Assembly: GCF_052180245.1 (NCBI RefSeq) | Contig: NZ_CP197474.1 | Span: 558,001 to 622,000, forward strand | DNA: 64,000 nucleotides | Direction of reading: 5' to 3' | Origin: Parapusillimonas sp013416435 | GTDB lineage: Bacteria > Pseudomonadota > Gammaproteobacteria > Burkholderiales > Burkholderiaceae_B | Shown: piece by piece, positions 7,998-17,116 of the stretch | How the letters are laid out: each line of letters starts with the position of its first letter | Position numbering within the stretch: position 1 is the first letter of the stretch | Position numbers and translations under genes: made by a program | Notes under the pieces: generated by a model | The model's database searches: none | What the model saw: only the letters and a program-made list of their open reading frames with translations | What the model was told of the DNA's origin: nothing

Positions 7998-8719
7998 AAC
8001 CCGGTTCCGACATGCTGCCCTTCGGCGAGGCGGATGAGCTCGTCCAGGGAGCAGACGGTGATGCGTTTGCGGCCGCTGTTGACGAGGCCGCGGTCTTTCC
8101 ATTGGCTGAGGAGGCGGCTGACGGTATGCAAGGTGGTGCCGGTCATTTCGGCGATGTCTTGCCGTGTGATGGGGAAGCTGATTTCTATCCCTTCGCTGGT
8201 CTTGGCGCCGGACTGGTCGACCAGCCGCAGGATGGCGCGCGCGACGCGCTGTTCGACCTCTTCAGTGGACAGTTCGCGGATGCGCGAGTGGGCGTCCTGA
8301 AGGCGCTGGCCCACGGTCTGGAGCGCATTGAAGGCGAACTGGGGATTGCCCGCGATGAACTGGTCCCATTCGGACGACGGCCAGGCCAGCACGATGCTTT
8401 CCTGGACCGCCAGCGTGGTGGCGGGATAGTGGCTGCGCCGCATGGCGCGTGCGATGCCGAAGACCTCGCCGGGGCTGACGTAGCGCACGGTGACCTGCTC
8501 GCCGTCGGGCGTGACCTGGACGACTTTCAGGTGCCCGTGCAGCAGCACGAAAAAGCGGTCGGCTTCCTCGCCCTGCGCGAACACCTTGGCGCCTTCCTGA
8601 AGCAGGATCGATTGCGCGCTTTCCAGGGCCTGGTCCAGCTCGGCTTCGGACAGCGAACGGAACAGATCGAGATTCTTGATGAGCGAGCGGTTCAGGAGAG
8701 AGCTCATTGGGTTGTCCAT
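7964..8719 (-). CDS. Crp/Fnr family transcription regulator, Dnr/Nnr-like; tail encoded by repeat
   Basis: A cyclic-nucleotide-binding-fold domain (about residues 20-120, EEADRFFVLLHGHLKV) is followed by a dimer helix and a winged helix-turn-helix (TRQDIAEMTGTTLHTVSRLL, near 190). No N-terminal cysteine cluster is present and the only cysteine is near the C-terminus, so it is not an oxygen-sensing Fnr; an NO-responsive Dnr/Nnr role is inferred from its place between nirV and nirK. The ATG at 8719 is chosen; 8707 is an alternative. The last residues, GSDPVRGLTP, come from a palindromic repeat. It is divergent from nirK with a candidate Fnr-type box between. Confidence 0.87.
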   Translation of the reverse strand: MDNPMSSLLNRSLIKNLDLFRSLSEAELDQALESAQSILLQEGAKVFAQGEEADRFFVLLHGHLKVVQVTPDGEQVTVRYVSPGEVFGIARAMRRSHYPATTLAVQESIVLAWPSSEWDQFIAGNPQFAFNALQTVGQRLQDAHSRIRELSTEEVEQRVARAILRLVDQSGAKTSEGIEISFPITRQDIAEMTGTTLHTVSRLLSQWKDRGLVNSGRKRITVCSLDELIRLAEGQHVGTGLGSDPVRGLTP

Positions 8720-8843
8720 GCAAGGATCCAGGACTTTTGATTCTATCACCCCCGCCTTCGCACGACCCGGCGACAAGAAAAACAACGGTCGATCCAATCT
8801 GCATCAAGAATAGGGGTAAACCCGGAGAAATGTGTCGAGAAGT

Positions 8844-8857
8844 TTGTTCTGCAGCAA
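8844..8857 (+). promoter_or_regulatory. Candidate Fnr/Dnr box upstream of nirK
   Basis: TTGTTCTGCAGCAA matches the TTG-N8-CAA frame of the Fnr/Dnr consensus TTGAT-N4-ATCAA, with deviations in the inner bases. Its centre is 41.5 bp upstream of about 8892, and a TCAAAT (8880-8885) lies at the right distance for a -10 element, which is the classical class II activator position. Function is inferred. Confidence 0.55.
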
Positions 8858-8929
8858 AGAAGGGCAACCCCCGCAGGAGTCAAATGGAGTTGTTGAAATT
8901 GACAACGTAAATGAAGAAGGGAGTTGCAA

Positions 8930-10405
8930 ATGAAAGCGTTCCGTCCCACCCTTTTCGCCGCTGTGATGACCGCGCTGATGGCGGGCGTTCCCGTAATGGC
9001 CGACACTGCGGATAAGCTGGATCGCGTCAAGGTCGATCTGGTCACACCCCCCATGGTGCACAAGCACGAACAAAAAGCCAGCTCGGGTCCCAAGGTCGTC
9101 GAAGTCACCATGACGATAGAAGAAAAGAAGATTGTCATCGACGACAAGGGAACGACGATGCAAGCCATGACATTCAATGGCTCCATGCCGGGTCCGACCA
9201 TTGTGGTGCATGAAGGCGACTACCTTGAAATCACCCTGGTCAACCCGTCGACCAATGCCATGCCGCACAACGTCGACTTCCACTCGGCAACCGGCGCGCT
9301 GGGCGGCGCAAAACTGACCGACGTGCATCCGGGCGAGCAAGCCACGATGCGCTTCAAGGCCGACCGCGCAGGCGTGTTCGTTTATCACTGCGCGCCCGAA
9401 GGCATGGTCCCCTGGCACGTGGTGGCGGGCATGAGCGGCACGATGATGGTCCTGCCCCGCGAAGGCTTGAAGGATCCGGAAGGAAAAGAGCTGAAGTACG
9501 ACGTTGCCTACACCATAGGCGAGTTCGACCTTTACATTCCGAAGGATGAAGACGGCAAGTACAAGGACTACGCGTCGCTGGCGGAAAGCTATGCCGACAC
9601 GGTGGAAGTCATGCGCAAGCTGACGCCCACGCACGTCGTGTTCAACGGCAAGGTCGGCGCTCTCACGGGCGAAGGTGCGCTGAAAGCCAAGGTCGGCGAG
9701 ACGGTGCTGATGATCCACTCGCAAGCCAACCGCGACACGCGCCCCCACTTGATCGGCGGCCACGGCGACTGGGTCTGGGAAACGGGCAAGTTCAACAACC
9801 CGCCCGAGAAGGATCTTGAAACCTGGTTCATCCGCGGCGGGTCGGCCGGCGCAGCGCTGTACACCTTCAAGCAGCCTGGTGTGTACGCCTACGTCAACCA
9901 CAACCTGATCGAGGCCTTCGAGCTGGGCGCCGCCGGCCACTTCGTGGTCGAGGGCAAATGGAACGACGACTTGATGAAGCAGATTAAGGCAGCCGGTCCG
10001 GTCTCGCCCGACAACGCGAAGCTTGCGGCGGACAACGCGGCCAAGACCAAGCACCTGGTGGCGCCCGCCAAGACCGCGGCGGCTCCCGCCAAGAAGGTTG
10101 CGGCAGCCACACCCGCCAAGGCTGCGGCCAAGGACGAGGCGAAGGCGACCGACAAGGCTGCGGTGCACCCCAGCGGCGAGAAGCTGTACAAGTCGGCTTG
10201 CGTGGCCTGCCACACGACCGGCGTGGCCAACGCGCCCAAGCTGGGCGACAAGAAGGCCTGGGATCCGCTGATCGCCCGGGGCATGGACGCCATGATGGAG
10301 GTAGCCATCAAGGGCAAGGGCGCCATGCCTCCTCGGGGAGCCACGACGGCCGACGACGCGACCCTGAAGGCGGCTGTCGAGTACATGCTCAGCACCGTGA
10401 GATAG
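8930..10405 (+). CDS. nirK: Copper nitrite reductase NirK with C-terminal cytochrome c domain
   Basis: It reduces nitrite to nitric oxide in the periplasm. After a signal peptide (cut near residue 25) two cupredoxin domains follow. Type 1 copper ligands are His113, Cys154, His163 and Met168; type 2 ligands are His118, His153 and His324; the catalytic pair is Asp116 and His278. An Ala/Lys/Pro-rich linker (about 365-410) leads to a cytochrome c domain with CVACH at 424-428 and a probable Met ligand at GAMPP. This three-domain NirK-cytochrome fusion is known from Ralstonia pickettii-type enzymes, where the haem is thought to feed electrons to copper. The ATG at 8930 follows AAGGGAG; a TTG six bases upstream is less likely. 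A strong terminator follows. Confidence 0.96.
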   Translation: MKAFRPTLFAAVMTALMAGVPVMADTADKLDRVKVDLVTPPMVHKHEQKASSGPKVVEVTMTIEEKKIVIDDKGTTMQAMTFNGSMPGPTIVVHEGDYLEITLVNPSTNAMPHNVDFHSATGALGGAKLTDVHPGEQATMRFKADRAGVFVYHCAPEGMVPWHVVAGMSGTMMVLPREGLKDPEGKELKYDVAYTIGEFDLYIPKDEDGKYKDYASLAESYADTVEVMRKLTPTHVVFNGKVGALTGEGALKAKVGETVLMIHSQANRDTRPHLIGGHGDWVWETGKFNNPPEKDLETWFIRGGSAGAALYTFKQPGVYAYVNHNLIEAFELGAAGHFVVEGKWNDDLMKQIKAAGPVSPDNAKLAADNAAKTKHLVAPAKTAAAPAKKVAAATPAKAAAKDEAKATDKAAVHPSGEKLYKSACVACHTTGVANAPKLGDKKAWDPLIARGMDAMMEVAIKGKGAMPPRGATTADDATLKAAVEYMLSTVR

Positions 10406-10462
10406 GTAGTAACCTTGCATCGGGAAAATACCGATCTTTGAAAACAACTTAGCTGGCTACAC

Positions 10463-10502
10463 TCGCTCCATGTCCAAAAAGGCATGGAGCGATTTCTTTT
10501 TT
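10463..10502 (+). terminator. Rho-independent terminator after nirK
   Basis: A perfect 10-bp stem, TCGCTCCATG (10463-10472) with CATGGAGCGA (10483-10492), encloses a 10-nt loop and is followed by TTTCTTTTTTT. It separates nirK from the peptide transporter operon. Confidence 0.93.
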
Positions 10503-10562
10503 TGCCGCTGCAGTGTTATTGCGTCACCCGTTTAACTTACTCCTAAAAAGGGCAGCATAACC

Positions 10563-12146
10563 ATGAAGTTGATACGCAAAACCGTTCTCCTGTCCGCGCT
10601 GGCGGTCAGTTTCCTGACTGTGTCAGGCCTGGTCCAGGCCCGCGATCTCACCATTGCGCTGCGTTCCGAACCCAGTTCCATGGATCCGCAGTTCCACTCG
10701 CTCACCCCCAATACGCAGCTGTCGGAAACCATTTTCGATCCCCTGGTGCGCACCGACGGCAATGCCAATCCCGTTCCTTCATTGGCCGAGTCCTGGACGG
10801 CCGACGGCAACGTCTGGACCTTCAAGCTGCGCCAGAACGTCAAGTTCTCCGACGGCTCGCCGTTCACGGCCGACGACGTCCTGTTCACCTACGATCGCGT
10901 GCCCAAGGTGCCCAACAGCCCCTCGTCCTACGCACTGTATCTCAGCACGGTCGACAAGGTCGAAGCGCTCGATCCGCACACGGTCAAGATCACCACCAAG
11001 GGCCCGTCGCCGGTCCTGCTGGCGAACTTGTCCATGGTGCCCATCATGTCCAAGAAGGCGGCGTCCGGCCCGGCCCCCGAAGGCAAGACCACGGTCGAAC
11101 TCAACCGCGGCGACGGCCTGGTCGGCACCGGCCCCTACAAGTTCGTCTCCTGGAAACGCGGCGCCGAAATCGTCCTCGATCGCAATGAACACTACTGGGG
11201 CGACAAGCCCGACTGGAACAAGGTCACGTATCGTCCCATCACCAACTCGGCTGCCCGGGTCGCCGCGCTGCTGGCCGGCGACGTCGACGTGATCGAGGAT
11301 CCCCCCACCGACGACCTCCCCAAGCTCAAGAAGGACAAGAACCTGTACATACAGGAAACGCCGTCCGTACGGGTGATCTACCTCGCCTTGAACCAGGGCA
11401 AGGAACCGCCTCCCGGCATGGAAGGCACCGACGGCAAGAATCCGCTGACCGACCGGCGGGTGCGCGAGGCCCTGTCCCTCGCCATCGACCGCAAGGCGAT
11501 CGTCGAACGCGTGATGGACGGCGTAGGCCTGCCCGCGGCCAACCTGCTGGCCTATCCGGCCTTCGGCACGTCTGAAAAGCATTCCAAGGTTGCGGCAGCC
11601 GACGCCGAGAAGGCCAAGAAACTATTGGCCGAGGCGGGTTACCCCAATGGCTTCACCCTATCGCTGGGCTCCCCCGACGGCCGCTATACGAACGACAAGC
11701 GCATCGCGCAGGTCGTGGCCTCCATGTGGGCGCGCATCGGCGTCAAGACCACGGTCGACACCATGGCGCCGTCGGTATTCTTCAAGCAGCGCAATGCCTT
11801 TGCGTTCAGCACCTACCTGGCAGGGTGGGCGGCCAGTTCGGGCGAAATGCTCAATCCCATGACATCGCTCGTCGTCACCAAGGATCCGGCGCGCGGCATC
11901 GGCACCACCAACTGGAGCAAATACACCAATCCGGAAGTCGACAATCTGGTGCTCGAGGCCTCCAAGACGCTCGACGACGCCAAGCGCGCCGAGCTCCTGA
12001 AAAAAGCCGGCGACATGGCCATGGAAGACTACGCGCTGCTGCCCCTGCAGTTCGAGCTCTCCGTCTGGGCCATGAAGAAGGACGTCCGCTACGGCGGCCG
12101 CGCCGACCAGATGACGCTTGCCCAGTACATGACGGTGGCCAAGTAG
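10563..12146 (+). CDS. Peptide ABC transporter, periplasmic substrate-binding protein (SBP family 5)
   Basis: A 527-residue extracellular solute-binding protein of family 5 (DppA/OppA type). It has a signal peptide cut near residue 27 (LVQA-RD). The mature start LTIALRSEPSSMDPQF and the block FKLRQNVKFSDGSPFTADDVLFTYDRV are the family signature. It captures di- or oligopeptides, or related solutes, in the periplasm and delivers them to the permeases encoded next. It is the first gene of a five-gene transporter operon. The substrate cannot be fixed from sequence. The ATG at 10563 follows AAAGGGCAG. Confidence 0.94.
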   Translation: MKLIRKTVLLSALAVSFLTVSGLVQARDLTIALRSEPSSMDPQFHSLTPNTQLSETIFDPLVRTDGNANPVPSLAESWTADGNVWTFKLRQNVKFSDGSPFTADDVLFTYDRVPKVPNSPSSYALYLSTVDKVEALDPHTVKITTKGPSPVLLANLSMVPIMSKKAASGPAPEGKTTVELNRGDGLVGTGPYKFVSWKRGAEIVLDRNEHYWGDKPDWNKVTYRPITNSAARVAALLAGDVDVIEDPPTDDLPKLKKDKNLYIQETPSVRVIYLALNQGKEPPPGMEGTDGKNPLTDRRVREALSLAIDRKAIVERVMDGVGLPAANLLAYPAFGTSEKHSKVAAADAEKAKKLLAEAGYPNGFTLSLGSPDGRYTNDKRIAQVVASMWARIGVKTTVDTMAPSVFFKQRNAFAFSTYLAGWAASSGEMLNPMTSLVVTKDPARGIGTTNWSKYTNPEVDNLVLEASKTLDDAKRAELLKKAGDMAMEDYALLPLQFELSVWAMKKDVRYGGRADQMTLAQYMTVAK

Positions 12147-12161
12147 CGGGACGCGCGCGCG

Positions 12162-13133
12162 GTGCTATCGACCATCGTTCGCCGTCTGCTGCAAACGTTT
12201 GTCGTCGTGCTGGTCATGTCAGCACTGGTGTTCGCCGGCTTGTACGTCATCGGCGACCCGGTGCTGATGCTGGCCAGCCCCGAGGCAAGCGACCTGGAGC
12301 GCGAGGCCATACGCGAAGCCCTGGGGCTCAATCTGCCGCTATGGAAGCAATACGCCATCTTCATGTCCAAGGCCATCCAGCTGGACTTCGGCAAAAGCTT
12401 CCTGAACGGCGAATCGGCCATGATGCTGATCCTGGAACGCATGCCGGCCACGCTCGAACTGGCCACGCTGGCCATGCTGCTGTCCGTCCTGATCGGGGTG
12501 CCGCTGGGCATCTATGCCGGGCTGCGGCCGCGTAGCCTGGCGGCGCGCGGCATCATGTCGGGCTCTGTGCTGGGCTTCTCGCTGCCCAACTTCTGGGTCG
12601 GCTTGATGCTGATCATGCTGTTCGCGGTGATGCTGGGCTGGATGCCTGCGGGCGGGCGCGGGCCGGTCGAATCCTTCGGGCCCATACAGCTCAGCATCTT
12701 CAACTGGGAAGGCCTGAAAAGCCTCATCCTGCCGGCCAGCACCATTGCCGTGGCCAAATGCGCGCTCATCATACGCGTGACCCGCGCCGCAACCCGCGAA
12801 TGCCTGCCCCAGGACTACATCAAGTTCGCCCGAGCCAAGGGCCTGCGCGAAAAAAGGGTGCTGGGCGTGCATCTGCTGAAGAACATCATGATTCCCATCG
12901 TGACCATCGGCGGCCTGGAATACGGCCAGGTGTTCGCCTTTGCCGTGGTAACGGAAACGGTGTTTTCATGGCCCGGCATGGGCAAGCTGCTGATCGATTC
13001 CATCATCACCCTGGACCGCCCCGTGGTGGTGGCTTACTTGATGCTGACCGTGGTGTTCCTGGCCATGCTCAACCTGGTGGTCGACATCGCCTACACCATA
13101 CTCGACCCGCGCGTGCGCCTGGGAGCCGCCTGA
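12162..13133 (+). CDS. Peptide ABC transporter, permease (DppB/OppB family)
   Basis: A 323-residue inner-membrane permease beginning with GTG at 12162. The first helix (LLQTFVVVLVMSALVFAGLYV) is followed by a periplasmic loop with GDPVLML, and further helices contain the typical TLELATLAMLLSVLIGVPLGI and the EAA loop (ECLPQDYIKFARAKGLREKRVL), which docks to the ATPases. It lies 15 bp after the binding-protein gene and its stop overlaps the next start by one base (TGATG), so the subunits are translationally coupled. Confidence 0.94.
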   Translation: MLSTIVRRLLQTFVVVLVMSALVFAGLYVIGDPVLMLASPEASDLEREAIREALGLNLPLWKQYAIFMSKAIQLDFGKSFLNGESAMMLILERMPATLELATLAMLLSVLIGVPLGIYAGLRPRSLAARGIMSGSVLGFSLPNFWVGLMLIMLFAVMLGWMPAGGRGPVESFGPIQLSIFNWEGLKSLILPASTIAVAKCALIIRVTRAATRECLPQDYIKFARAKGLREKRVLGVHLLKNIMIPIVTIGGLEYGQVFAFAVVTETVFSWPGMGKLLIDSIITLDRPVVVAYLMLTVVFLAMLNLVVDIAYTILDPRVRLGAA

Positions 13134-14068
13134 TGGAATTGCGCAAGCCGCTGGCGCCGGCCGTACCCGATACCGCGATTCCGGTTCCGGAACACGAAAG
13201 CCTGCTGCGTGTCTTCATCGCCCAGTTCTTTTCCAACAAGATCGCGGTGGTCGGGCTTGTCATGCTGCTGGGCTTCATCCTGCTGGCGATTCTCGCACCG
13301 TGGATTTCGCCGCAAAACCCCTACGACATCGGCTCGCTGGACATCATGGATTCCAAGATGCCGCCGGGCAGCAAGAATTTCGACGGCACGCTCACCTACT
13401 GGCTGGGCACCGACGGCCAGGCGCGCGACGTGCTCTCGGCCATTCTGTACGGCTTGCGCACCAGCCTGTTCGTGGGTTTCGTCTCGGTCATCGTGGCATT
13501 CCTGATCGGCGCCGCGGCCGGCCTGATCGCGGCGTATTTCGGCGGGCGTATCGACGCCATCCTGATGCGCATCGTCGACATCCAGCTGTCGTTTCCCTCC
13601 ATCCTCCTGGCGCTCATCCTGCTCGCAATGCTCGGCAAAGGGGTGGACAAGGTCATTTACGCGCTGATCGCGGTGCAGTGGGCTTACTTCGCCCGCGCCG
13701 CGCGCGGGGCGGCCATTGTCGAGCGCAACAAGGAATACGTCGAGGCGGCGCGCTGCATGTCGCTGTCCTGGCATCGAATTCTGTGGCGGCATGTCTTTCC
13801 CAACTGTATCCCGCCGCTCATGGTCATTGCGACCATAGACCTCGCGCACGCCATCGCGCTCGAGGCTACTCTTTCCTTCCTGGGCGTGGGCGTGCCGGTG
13901 ACCGAGCCATCCCTGGGCATGCTCATTTCCAATGGTTTTGAATTTTTGCTGTCGGGCAATTACTGGATTTCCTTCTTTCCCGGCATCGCCCTCGCGCTGA
14001 TCGTGATCGCCATCAATCTGGTGGGCGATCACTTGCGCGATATCCTCAATCCGCGCAACGAGATCTAG
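13133..14068 (+). CDS. Peptide ABC transporter, permease (DppC/OppC family)
   Basis: The second permease of the transporter, 311 residues from the ATG at 13133 that overlaps the previous stop. It has the OppC-type N-terminal segment (FFSNKIAVVGLVMLLGFILLAILAPW), a periplasmic region with YWLGTDGQARDVLS, and the EAA loop EYVEAARCMSLSWHRILWRHVFPN. The C-terminal helices end in VGDHLRDILNPR, the standard end of this family. It forms a heterodimeric channel with the upstream permease. Confidence 0.94.
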   Translation: MELRKPLAPAVPDTAIPVPEHESLLRVFIAQFFSNKIAVVGLVMLLGFILLAILAPWISPQNPYDIGSLDIMDSKMPPGSKNFDGTLTYWLGTDGQARDVLSAILYGLRTSLFVGFVSVIVAFLIGAAAGLIAAYFGGRIDAILMRIVDIQLSFPSILLALILLAMLGKGVDKVIYALIAVQWAYFARAARGAAIVERNKEYVEAARCMSLSWHRILWRHVFPNCIPPLMVIATIDLAHAIALEATLSFLGVGVPVTEPSLGMLISNGFEFLLSGNYWISFFPGIALALIVIAINLVGDHLRDILNPRNEI

Positions 14069-14083
14069 GGCCCAGGACGAACC

Positions 14084-15109
14084 ATGCATGACCTCGCCGT
14101 TCCCCGCCAGACCCAAGCCGCTGCCGACCATGCGCCCGCTGCCGATCTGCTGCTCGACGTTCAGGGCTTGCGTACATGGTTCCACACGCGGGACGGCATC
14201 GTGAAGGCGGTGGACGGCGTATCGCTGCAATTGCGCGAGGGCGAGATCCTGGGCCTGGTGGGCGAGTCCGGCTCGGGCAAGAGCATCACCGGCTTTTCGC
14301 TTATGGGCCTGGTCGATGCGCCCGGCAGGGTCAGGGCCGAACGCATGGTCTTCAATGGCCGCGACCTGCTGGCGCTGTCGCCCGAGCAGTACCGCCAGCT
14401 GCGCGGGAAGGACATGGCCATGATCTTCCAGGATCCGATGATGACGCTCAATCCCACCTTGCGGGTGGATACGCAGATGATCGAAGCCGTGCTGGCGCAT
14501 GACAAGGTTACGCGCAAGGCGGCGCGCGATCGCGCCATCGAGGTCCTCGTCAAGGTCGGCATCCCTTCGCCGGAAGAGCGGCTGCAGGTGTATCCGCATC
14601 ACCTGTCGGGCGGGATGCGGCAGCGCATCGCGATCGCCATCGCTCTGCTGAACTCGCCCAAGCTCATCATTGCCGACGAGCCCACGACGGCGCTCGACGT
14701 CACGATACAGGGGCAGATTCTGTTCGAGGTGCAGAAGCTCTGCCGCGAGTCGGGAACGGCGCTGATATGGATCACGCATGACCTTGCCATTGTTTCCGGC
14801 CTGGCCGACCGACTGGCTGTCATGTATGCGGGCCGCATCGTCGAAACCGCCGCCACTCCGGAGATCGTGGGCGGGGCGCGCCACCCTTACACGCATGGGC
14901 TGATATCCTCGATTCCCTCGATACACACCCGCGGCAAAGAGCTGTTCCAGATTCCCGGCTCCACGCCGTCCTTGCTGAATCTTCCCCAAGGCTGTCCTTT
15001 CCAGGCAAGGTGCTATCGCGCCAGCAGTACATGCGTGCAGGATCCGCCCTTCGAGCGGGTCGGCCCCGGCCATTGGGCCGCCTGTTGGCACCAGGGGGTG
15101 CAGGCATGA
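14084..15109 (+). CDS. Peptide ABC transporter, ATP-binding protein (DppD/OppD family)
   Basis: A 341-residue ABC ATPase with Walker A GESGSGKS (near residue 65), ABC signature LSGGMRQR, Walker B LIIADEPTTALD and a switch histidine in ITHDLA. The C-terminal oligopeptide-transporter extension (HPYTHGLISSIPS … CPFQARCYRASSTC) carries the cysteine-rich motif typical of OppD and DppD. It powers the permease pair. Its stop overlaps the next gene by ATGA. Confidence 0.95.
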   Translation: MHDLAVPRQTQAAADHAPAADLLLDVQGLRTWFHTRDGIVKAVDGVSLQLREGEILGLVGESGSGKSITGFSLMGLVDAPGRVRAERMVFNGRDLLALSPEQYRQLRGKDMAMIFQDPMMTLNPTLRVDTQMIEAVLAHDKVTRKAARDRAIEVLVKVGIPSPEERLQVYPHHLSGGMRQRIAIAIALLNSPKLIIADEPTTALDVTIQGQILFEVQKLCRESGTALIWITHDLAIVSGLADRLAVMYAGRIVETAATPEIVGGARHPYTHGLISSIPSIHTRGKELFQIPGSTPSLLNLPQGCPFQARCYRASSTCVQDPPFERVGPGHWAACWHQGVQA

Positions 15110-16167
15110 GCGAACAGGAAGTCATCCTTGGTTTGCGCAATGTGCAGCGGGTTTATTCCCAGCCCGTGGACTTCCTGTCGCGCATGGGCGGATTGCTGAA
15201 GGGCGGCGTCAAGCCGCGCTCGGTGCAGGCCGTCGCCGGCGTGGACCTGGACGTCATGGCTGGCGAGGTCATTGGCATCGTCGGGGAATCAGGCTGCGGC
15301 AAGTCGACCCTGGGCCGCATGCTTACCGGCATCCTGCCGCCCAGCGCGGGCGAGATCCGCTACCGGGGCAGGCCGGTGGCCCAGTTAAGCGGCAGTGCGC
15401 GGCGCGAGTACGAGCTCGGCGTGCAGATGATCTTCCAGGATCCGTACTCGTCGCTCAACCCGCGCATGCGCGTGATCGACATCATCGGTGAAGGGCCGGT
15501 GGTGCACGGCATGATCAAGAGCGGCGAAAAGGAAGCCTATGTGTCGCAGCTCATGCGCAAGGTGGGGCTCGACCCGTCATACCGCTACCGGTATCCGCAC
15601 CAGTTCTCGGGCGGGCAGCGCCAGCGCATCGGCGTGGCGCGCGCGCTGGCCGTCAAGCCTTCCGTCATCGTCTGCGACGAGGCCGTGGCCGCGCTCGATG
15701 TATCCATCCAGGCGCAGGTGCTGAATCTGTTCATGCAGCTGCGCAAGGAATACTCGCTCACGTATTTCTTCATCAGCCACAATCTTGGCGTGGTCAGCCA
15801 TCTTTCTGATCGCGTGGCCATCATGTACCTGGGCCGCATCGTCGAGATCGCCGATACGGACACCATCTTCAGCCGGGCGCGCCATCCCTATACGCAGGCG
15901 CTGATCAAGGAGCTTCCGGTGCTGCGCACCGACCGACGCCAGTTCGATACGATCAAGGGCGAACTCCCATCCCCGCTCAATCCGCCGTCGGGCTGTCCGT
16001 TTCACCCGCGCTGTCCTTTCGTGATGGAGCGCTGCACGCGGGAACGCCCCATGCTAAAGCCGGTGAGGTTCGACGCGGCGGCGAAGGCAGCCGGCGCGTC
16101 CGCAGGCCTTGAAGCTATCGACACGGGCAAGCCGCATCTTAGCGCCTGTCATCTGGACGATACATAG
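15106..16167 (+). CDS. Peptide ABC transporter, ATP-binding protein (DppF/OppF family)
   Basis: The second ATPase, 353 residues from ATG 15106 (ATGA overlap with the previous gene). Walker A is GESGCGKST, the signature FSGGQRQRIG, Walker B VIVCDEAVAALD and the switch histidine ISHNLGVV. The C-terminal extension with HPYTQALIKELP and CPFHPRCPF is family-specific. Note DEAVAALD in place of the common DEPVSALD. The last protein of the transporter; an amidohydrolase gene follows after 88 bp and may belong to the same transcript. Confidence 0.95.
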   Translation: MSEQEVILGLRNVQRVYSQPVDFLSRMGGLLKGGVKPRSVQAVAGVDLDVMAGEVIGIVGESGCGKSTLGRMLTGILPPSAGEIRYRGRPVAQLSGSARREYELGVQMIFQDPYSSLNPRMRVIDIIGEGPVVHGMIKSGEKEAYVSQLMRKVGLDPSYRYRYPHQFSGGQRQRIGVARALAVKPSVIVCDEAVAALDVSIQAQVLNLFMQLRKEYSLTYFFISHNLGVVSHLSDRVAIMYLGRIVEIADTDTIFSRARHPYTQALIKELPVLRTDRRQFDTIKGELPSPLNPPSGCPFHPRCPFVMERCTRERPMLKPVRFDAAAKAAGASAGLEAIDTGKPHLSACHLDDT

Positions 16168-16255
16168 CGGCCGGCGCGGCGCCGCGAAAAGGGCCGTCAG
16201 AGCCCTGGAACCCCATGCACTGGACACCAAGCAGTTCAACCTTTCTGGAGACGTC

Positions 16256-17116
16256 ATGAAATTCGCCGACACGGAGTTCGAGCCTTATGTCCTGTCCCTT
16301 CCGAAAGCCAGCGCCATCCCGCTGGTTTGCGATTCGCCGCACAGCGGCGTGATCTACCCCGCTGATTTCCAGTACGCCATACCGATCTCGGTGCTGCGCT
16401 CGGGCGAGGACACCTATGTCGAGGAACTGTGGCACTCGATCCCGTCCGTGGGCGGCACCCTGCTGGCCGCGAATTTCCCGCGCACCTATATCGATCCGAA
16501 TCGCGAAGAAGACGACATCGACCCGAATATCCTGGCGGAGCCGTGGACCACGGACCTGCATCCAACCGAGAAATCGCGGCTCGGCCATGGCCTGGTCTGG
16601 AGCCGCGCGCGCAACCAGGCGATCTACGATCGCAAGCTATGGGTGGGAGAAGTCGAGAATCGTATCGGCAGCTACCATCGTCCCTACCACGATGCCTTGC
16701 AAAGACAGATCGAAACAGCCCATGAACGCTTCGGGGTGGTCTGGCACCTGAACCTGCACTCCATGCCGGCCAACTCCTACGAAGTGCTGGAAATCGACAC
16801 GGACAAGCCGCTGGCGGACTTCGTGCTGGGCGACCGCGACGGCACCACGTGCGACCCCACGTTCATCGGCATCATCGAGGACTACCTGCTCGAACAGGGC
16901 TATACCGTGGCGCGCAACGATCCGTTCAAGGGCGTCGCGCTCATCGAGCGCATCGGCCGCCCCGAAGAAAACCGGCACAGCTTGCAGATCGAAGTCAATC
17001 GCAGCCTGTACATGGATGAAGAGTCCTACGAAAAAAGCGCGAATTTCGCTGCCTTGCAGCAGGACCTGACGGGCCTGACCAGGAGAGTGGCGGAGTTCGT
17101 CCAATCGGTGCTGTGA
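16256..17116 (+). CDS. N-formylglutamate amidohydrolase family protein
   Basis: A 286-residue protein of the N-formylglutamate amidohydrolase (FGase, HutG-like) family, with VCDSPHSGVIYP near residue 23, TYIDPNREEDDID near 78 and a histidine-rich VWHLNLHSMPANS near 161 (probable zinc ligands). Family members remove the formyl group from N-formylglutamate in histidine breakdown, but many are uncharacterised. No hut genes are near, and the gene follows a peptide transporter, so the true substrate may be another N-formyl or N-acyl amino acid taken up by it. The ATG at 16256 follows CTGGAGA. A palindromic repeat starts at the base directly after the stop codon. Confidence 0.87.
   Translation: MKFADTEFEPYVLSLPKASAIPLVCDSPHSGVIYPADFQYAIPISVLRSGEDTYVEELWHSIPSVGGTLLAANFPRTYIDPNREEDDIDPNILAEPWTTDLHPTEKSRLGHGLVWSRARNQAIYDRKLWVGEVENRIGSYHRPYHDALQRQIETAHERFGVVWHLNLHSMPANSYEVLEIDTDKPLADFVLGDRDGTTCDPTFIGIIEDYLLEQGYTVARNDPFKGVALIERIGRPEENRHSLQIEVNRSLYMDEESYEKSANFAALQQDLTGLTRRVAEFVQSVL

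Noticed and set aside
8737..8749. TTGAT…ATCAC upstream of the dnr-like gene as an autoregulatory Fnr/Dnr box
   Set aside because: The half-sites are three bases apart, not four, and the second half lacks the final A; too weak to call.
8889..8906. TTGTTGAAATTGACAA near nirK as the Fnr box
   Set aside because: The TTG-CAA spacing does not match the 14-bp Fnr frame; the site at 8844 fits better.
8804..10447. 547-codon open frame on the minus strand across nirK
   Set aside because: It is antisense to a gene with full motif support; high GC with strong third-position bias opens such frames. No family motifs are seen.
13091..15091. 666-codon open frame on the minus strand across the permease and ATPase genes
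   Set aside because: Antisense shadow of well-supported transporter genes, with His/Gln/Arg-rich composition.
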